This document shows, one piece after another, positions 51,860 to 56,183 of a stretch of DNA of 56,183 nt; within the stretch, counting starts at the first letter, position 1; every line of letters starts with the position of its first letter. The DNA is from Gemella haemolysans (GTDB taxonomy: Bacteria > Bacillota > Bacilli > Staphylococcales > Gemellaceae), in contig NZ_JAQMFS010000062.1 of NCBI RefSeq assembly GCF_028308085.1, forward strand, positions 1-56,183, in the 5' to 3' direction. The notes under the pieces are model-generated. The model saw only the letters and a program-made list of their open reading frames with translations, was not told the origin of the DNA and did not search any database. The position numbers and the translations under genes were made by a program.

Positions 51860-52411
51860 GTTATGGATAATTAAAGTTTAATCTATGTAAATTCCAAAAA
51901 ATTAACATTAGTTTACATATAAACTTTAACTAAAATTAATGTGATTATATTATAATATTTTATATTGAATTAATAATGATTATTTTAGAAAAACTATAAT
52001 TGAGAAATATTTTTTGAATTATATGATTTATATAAACAAGTATGTAAGAAGTAAAGAAAAGGTTGAATTTCCTAGAAAAAAGTTACAAAAATAAGAAATG
52101 AAGAAGTTATAGTAAATGTGGTTTTATGATTCTTTTAAGATGGTTTTTATAAAGAATATAAAGTAATAATGTTAAGGATAATTTTGTTTTTCTTACAACG
52201 GGAAATATATTTTATAATTTAATATATATTATACTATTTATGAGTGGTTATAGTTTGAAAAAATTTTTGGAAATTGATAAGATATTAGTTATAGAATAAT
52301 TATTATAAAATAGGATAGTAGTGCGTACTGGGCTATGCTTTATTATTCTTTTAAATAAAGGGAAAAGTCAGTTAAGTCGAAGCAGAAAAAATTTTAAGGA
52401 GGGATGCATCG
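51860..52411. other. Long AT-rich upstream region of the adhesin gene
   Basis: About 550 bp without a gene. A TATAAT at 52213-52218 is a possible -10 with no good -35. A small hairpin CTTTATT/AATAAAG lies at 52339-52361. Nothing else is recognisable. Confidence 0.5.
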
Positions 52412-55400
52412 GTGATAGGAAAAAACAACCAATATTTAAAGAAAACAAAAGAAGGAACAAAAGTAGAAACTTACTCGATTAAAAAATTTAAAGTAGGTAC
52501 TGCATCAGTAGTGATAGGTGCAAGTATCTTTTTTGGTGCTGGAGCAGTGGCACAAGCCGGTGAAGAAGTTTCAAAAAACACAACAGCAGATAATTCAAAA
52601 AATGAGGATGCGACATTAGGTGGCGCTGTCTCTGAAAAAGTAGTTGCTAAACCAGTTGTAAAAGAAGCTACAAAAGAGGAAGTAGCGGCAGGTGTAGCGG
52701 CAAAATTAGGAGTAAAGGAAACTGAAAAAGAAGCCGAGAAAGAGCCTGCAAAAGCATTAGATAAAATACAATTATCAAGCTTTATTAGTGAAATTGAAGG
52801 AAAGATTTCAAGTGGAGCGTATGCAAATAAGACAGAAGAGAGCGTAGCTAATTTAATAGTTGACTTAAATTCGGCAAAAGCAACTTTAGAAAGTGCAACA
52901 ACACAAGACGAATTAACTAAAGCATATCAAAAATTAGTGGTTTCTGTTAACTCAAAATTGAGAAACAAACCAGTCGAGAAAAAAGAAACTCCAGCGGTTA
53001 AGTCTATAACTTCGAATGAAACTGTAGGGAAAAAAGTAGAAGATACAGAGAAAAAAGTAGAGACTAACTCAATTGAAAATACAGGTTCTAAAGACCCACG
53101 TACTGGAAAAGAGATAGCGAAGAATACTGCATTCCGTGCGGCTATTAATCAAGATCCAAAGGTAGATTTCACATTCTCGATTCCTTCAAAAAAAGAAATA
53201 TATATATATAACGAAGAAAATTTTCGTTTAGAAATACCAGTGTATTCTGAAACAGGAAAGATTCGTTATGCAACGATAAAACAAGGGTCTAGAAATAAAT
53301 TTGCTAATGTTCCTGATACTACTGATCAGCTAGATATACAGTTTGGATTTACTGCTACAGTAATAAACCGTGATGAAATAGCTGGAGTTACCTCAGACGC
53401 TAGCAAGGAGAATCCTGCGAAAATCGTCATTACAGGTCGTCCAAATGATGTACTAAAAAATATGCCACAGTATACAAAACAAGAAAACCAAACATTAAAT
53501 GTTGGTACTCGTTATATACAAGTAGTAGATGATCAAGGTAGAGAAAATCTTAAAAAAGGTACGGATATAACGGATCCAGGGTATTTCTACTTAGTGTTAA
53601 AATCACAAGCAAAAAAATATGCATTAAGATCTCAACCTACAGATGAAAAGATTTCTGTAAGTAGTTTAACAAATCCAACAGCAGAAGATTTAAAGAAAAT
53701 CAAAGATAGCATTCAATTAGAATATTCACAAAACAATGAAGATGCAAGGCTTGCTGATAAGCGTGGAACATTGGTAGAACATCCTGAGGATGTTATCCAA
53801 TCGGTTAGTATAGTTGGGAATAATATCGTTGTTACATTTACAGACGGTTCTACGAAGACAAAACCAGTAGGAGAGATAGTTAGAAAAAATACTCCTCCGA
53901 CTGTTAATCTGCCATATTCAAACGAAGCGAATAGAAATATTTATATATATTCTGGAGAAGAAACAGATCTAACATTCACTGCAACAGATGAATCTAAGAT
54001 TAAAGACTTAAAACTTCGTGGTCCTGGTGATATAAACTACAATAATGCAACTAGTTTTGGTTTAGCGGTAGGGAATATCGTTGATAGTACAGTCACTAGT
54101 GGGGAAGGTTCTGTTTCTGAAAATAAGAAAACTGCTACGATTAAAATGACTGGAACTACTAGCTTAAGAGATGGTCAAAAATGGACAAGTATTATCGTTG
54201 CAAAAGACGACAACAACGGAGAAAGTGCACCTTTCAACGGAAGAATTAATGCAACTACTAATCCAGCTGAACGTCAAAAAATAGAGGGATATGTTGAATT
54301 TGTAGTAAAAAACCAAACAAAAAAATATGATATTAAAGCACCAGAAGGTAAGGTAAATGTAGTAGACCCTACGAATGTAACTGCAGAAGAATTTGAAAAA
54401 ATTAAAGAAAAAGTAAAAATCGAATACTCTCAAACTAATGATGATGCAAATCTTACAAGTAAGAGAGGGCAGGCTGTAGAAAATCAGGCAACAAGAATTT
54501 CTACGATTACAAAAGATGCTAGTGGAAATCTTGTTGTGACATATAAAGATGGTTCAACTGACACAAAACCTTTATCAGAATATGTAAGTTTAAATAAACA
54601 ACCTGCAATTGATGCAATTAATACAGCTGCAGACAATAAAATTGCGGAAATTAATTCAAATGCAAACGCAACTGCAGAAGAAAAAGTGGCTGCAATCGAA
54701 AAAGTTAATGCCGATAAGATGAAAGCTTTAACAGCAATTAACGATAACTCGGTAACGACAAAATCAGCATTAGACAATGCGAAAACCTCAGGAACAATAG
54801 CGATTGGCAATGATAATCCTGTAGCAATGAAGAAAGATACAGCAAAAGTAGCTATTGACACAGCTTTAAGAGAGAAAGAAGCGGCAATTGATGCGAATAA
54901 TGATTTAACGACAGAAGAGAAGAATGCAGCAAAAGCAGATGCACAGGCAAAATCCACTGCAGCGAAAACAGCAATCGACAATGCAACAACAAACGCAGCT
55001 GTAGACTCAGCTAAAACGGCGGGAACAACGAGTGTAAGTTCAGTAACACCAACAGCGACGGCAAAACCAGCGGCTAAAAAGGCAATCGACGAAGCCCTTA
55101 AAGCGAAAGAAGCTCAACTTGATGCTCGTGCGGACTTAACAGCTGAAGAGAAAAAAGCAGCGAAAGCAGATGCACAAGCAAGAGCAACTGCAGCAAAAGC
55201 AGCAATCGACAATGCGACAACAAATGCAACTGTAGACAGTGCTAAAACATCAGGTGTTGTTGATGTGGAGAGTGTCAATCCACAAGCAAGTCAAAAGAAA
55301 AATGATGCAAAAAATGCAGTTGATGAAGCGTTAAAAGCAAAAGAAGCAGCAATCGATGCACGTGCAGACTTAACAGATGAAGAAAAAACTGCGGCGAAAG

Positions 55401-56183
55401 CTGATGCAAAAGACAAAGCCGATGCAGCGAAGCAAGCAATTGATAAAGCAACAACAAACGATGCAGTAACTCAAGCTAAAAATAACGGAGCAACATCAGT
55501 CGATTCAGTAAATCCAACAGCACAAGCTAAGCCAGCAGCGAAGAAAGCAATAGATGATGCATTAAAAGCTAAAAATGACGCGATAGACGCACGTACAGAC
55601 TTAACAGACGAAGAAAAAACTGCAGCGAAAGCTGACGCGAAAGCCAAAGCTGATGCAGCGAAAACAGCAATCGATAATGTAACAACAAATGATGCAGTAA
55701 CTCAAGCTAAAAATGATGGAGCTACATCAGTGGATTCGGTAAATCCAACAGCGCAAGCTAAGCCAGCAGCGAAGCAAGCAATAGAAGACGCACTTAAGGC
55801 TAAGAACGATACAATCGACGCAAACAACGACTTAACAGCGGAAGAGAAAGCAAAAGCTAAGGAAGATGCGAGAGCGAAAGCAGATGCAGCGAAAACAGCA
55901 ATCGACAATGCGACAACAAACGAAGCGGTAGAACAAGCTAAAGCTGATGGAGCAACATCAGTAAACAATGTAAATCCAACAGCGCAAGCTAAACCAGCAG
56001 CGAAGCAAGCAATAGAATATGCGCTTAAAGCTAAAAACGACGCAATTGACGCCCGTACAGACTTAACAGATGAAGAGAAAACTGCAGCGAAAGCTGATGC
56101 GAAAGCAAAAGCAGATGCAGCAAAACAAGCGATAGATAACGTGACAACAAATGATGCAGTAACTCAAGCTAAAAATGACGGAG
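52412..56183 (+). CDS. YSIRK-type surface adhesin with DUF1542-like repeats (3' end outside window)
   Basis: At least 1257 codons, open to the window edge. Start is GTG 52412 with GGAGGGA upstream; an ATG at 52404 stops at once. YSIRK signal peptide (TYSIKKFKVGTASVVIGASIFFGAG, about residues 22-46) with cleavage near VAQAG. Then a helical region, a non-repeat A-region (about 240-720) holding two related ~75-aa modules ending FTDGSTKTKPVGE and YKDGSTDTKPLSE, and from 54986 a 77-78-residue repeat array. An LPXTG anchor is expected beyond the edge. Likely sortase-anchored. Confidence 0.93.
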   Translation, partial: MIGKNNQYLKKTKEGTKVETYSIKKFKVGTASVVIGASIFFGAGAVAQAGEEVSKNTTADNSKNEDATLGGAVSEKVVAKPVVKEATKEEVAAGVAAKLGVKETEKEAEKEPAKALDKIQLSSFISEIEGKISSGAYANKTEESVANLIVDLNSAKATLESATTQDELTKAYQKLVVSVNSKLRNKPVEKKETPAVKSITSNETVGKKVEDTEKKVETNSIENTGSKDPRTGKEIAKNTAFRAAINQDPKVDFTFSIPSKKEIYIYNEENFRLEIPVYSETGKIRYATIKQGSRNKFANVPDTTDQLDIQFGFTATVINRDEIAGVTSDASKENPAKIVITGRPNDVLKNMPQYTKQENQTLNVGTRYIQVVDDQGRENLKKGTDITDPGYFYLVLKSQAKKYALRSQPTDEKISVSSLTNPTAEDLKKIKDSIQLEYSQNNEDARLADKRGTLVEHPEDVIQSVSIVGNNIVVTFTDGSTKTKPVGEIVRKNTPPTVNLPYSNEANRNIYIYSGEETDLTFTATDESKIKDLKLRGPGDINYNNATSFGLAVGNIVDSTVTSGEGSVSENKKTATIKMTGTTSLRDGQKWTSIIVAKDDNNGESAPFNGRINATTNPAERQKIEGYVEFVVKNQTKKYDIKAPEGKVNVVDPTNVTAEEFEKIKEKVKIEYSQTNDDANLTSKRGQAVENQATRISTITKDASGNLVVTYKDGSTDTKPLSEYVSLNKQPAIDAINTAADNKIAEINSNANATAEEKVAAIEKVNADKMKALTAINDNSVTTKSALDNAKTSGTIAIGNDNPVAMKKDTAKVAIDTALREKEAAIDANNDLTTEEKNAAKADAQAKSTAAKTAIDNATTNAAVDSAKTAGTTSVSSVTPTATAKPAAKKAIDEALKAKEAQLDARADLTAEEKKAAKADAQARATAAKAAIDNATTNATVDSAKTSGVVDVESVNPQASQKKNDAKNAVDEALKAKEAAIDARADLTDEEKTAAKADAKDKADAAKQAIDKATTNDAVTQAKNNGATSVDSVNPTAQAKPAAKKAIDDALKAKNDAIDARTDLTDEEKTAAKADAKAKADAAKTAIDNVTTNDAVTQAKNDGATSVDSVNPTAQAKPAAKQAIEDALKAKNDTIDANNDLTAEEKAKAKEDARAKADAAKTAIDNATTNEAVEQAKADGATSVNNVNPTAQAKPAAKQAIEYALKAKNDAIDARTDLTDEEKTAAKADAKAKADAAKQAIDNVTTNDAVTQAKNDG
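54986..56183. repeat. 231/234-bp tandem repeats of the adhesin
   Basis: Unit starts at 54986, 55217, 55451, 55682, 55913 and 56144, coding 77, 78, 77, 77 and 77 residues: TTNDAVTQAKNDGATSVDSV...DLTDEEKTAAKADAKAKADAAKxAIDNA. A diverged unit precedes at about 54750. DUF1542/Ebh-like three-helix modules. The array continues past the window. Confidence 0.92.

Noticed and set aside
54484-55968. Antisense frames opposite the adhesin repeats
   Set aside because: Produced by the repeated codon pattern on the other strand.
1-56183. CRISPR arrays and transposase genes
   Set aside because: The tandem repeats present are in-frame protein repeats or palindromic elements without spacers; no Cas or transposase sequence was seen.

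Overview
The window is AT-rich DNA from a low-GC Bacillota (Bacilli) chromosome. The most likely source is a Gemella-type organism; this is an inference from gene content (fermentative ldh, YSIRK surface protein with long repeats, SSS-type sialic acid uptake, oriC neighbourhood) and not a database match. It spans the replication origin. oriC lies at about 7.83-8.40 kb, between dnaA (minus) and rpmH (plus). Genes to the left run mostly on the minus strand (dnaA, dnaN, MFS transporter, ldh, ccpA, tRNA-Gly, 16S rRNA), and most genes to the right run on the plus strand, so transcription is largely co-directional with replication.

Layout. 0-8 kb: start of an rRNA operon with tandem promoters and a leading tRNA-Gly, then ccpA, ldh, a CynX-type transporter, dnaN and dnaA. 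8.4-15.4 kb: rpmH-rnpA-jag-lone response regulator, mnmE, exoA, a hypothetical gene, a broken acetyltransferase gene and a DUF3290/DUF421 pair; yidC, recF, mnmG and parAB are not in their usual places. 15.5-18.3 kb: small acetyltransferase, orphan MazE-like antitoxin, and a Met T-box controlling metY. 18.6-35.2 kb: an accessory stretch dominated by membrane transport: BceRS two-component system, BceAB peptide-resistance ABC transporter, four half-size ABC exporters, an RRNPP-type regulator, HicAB toxin-antitoxin and a TetR-controlled ABC-2 exporter. 35.6-44.6 kb: PspC protein and a split sialic acid regulon (NanR-like GntR regulator, nanE, ROK kinase, nanA, SSS transporter, esterase-like protein), with manA and a Fic toxin-antitoxin cassette inserted. 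44.7-51.8 kb: CcdA/TlpA thiol redox pair, a LysM-NlpC/P60 wall hydrolase with a WalR-type box, a phage-derived DUF1659-DUF2922-YvrJ-endolysin cassette, two related anchored low-complexity proteins and tmcAL. 52.4 kb to the end: a very large YSIRK adhesin with DUF1542-like repeats, cut off by the window edge.

Four parS-like sites (12.1, 14.3, 18.3 and 19.9 kb) mark the origin-proximal right arm. An unnamed family of short palindromic intergenic elements of about 150-178 bp with inverted ends occurs in at least five full copies plus fragments. The sialic acid genes are tied together by an identical 19-bp operator candidate placed 9 bp downstream of the -10 box at both the regulator and nanA promoters.

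No CRISPR array, transposase gene or complete prophage was seen.
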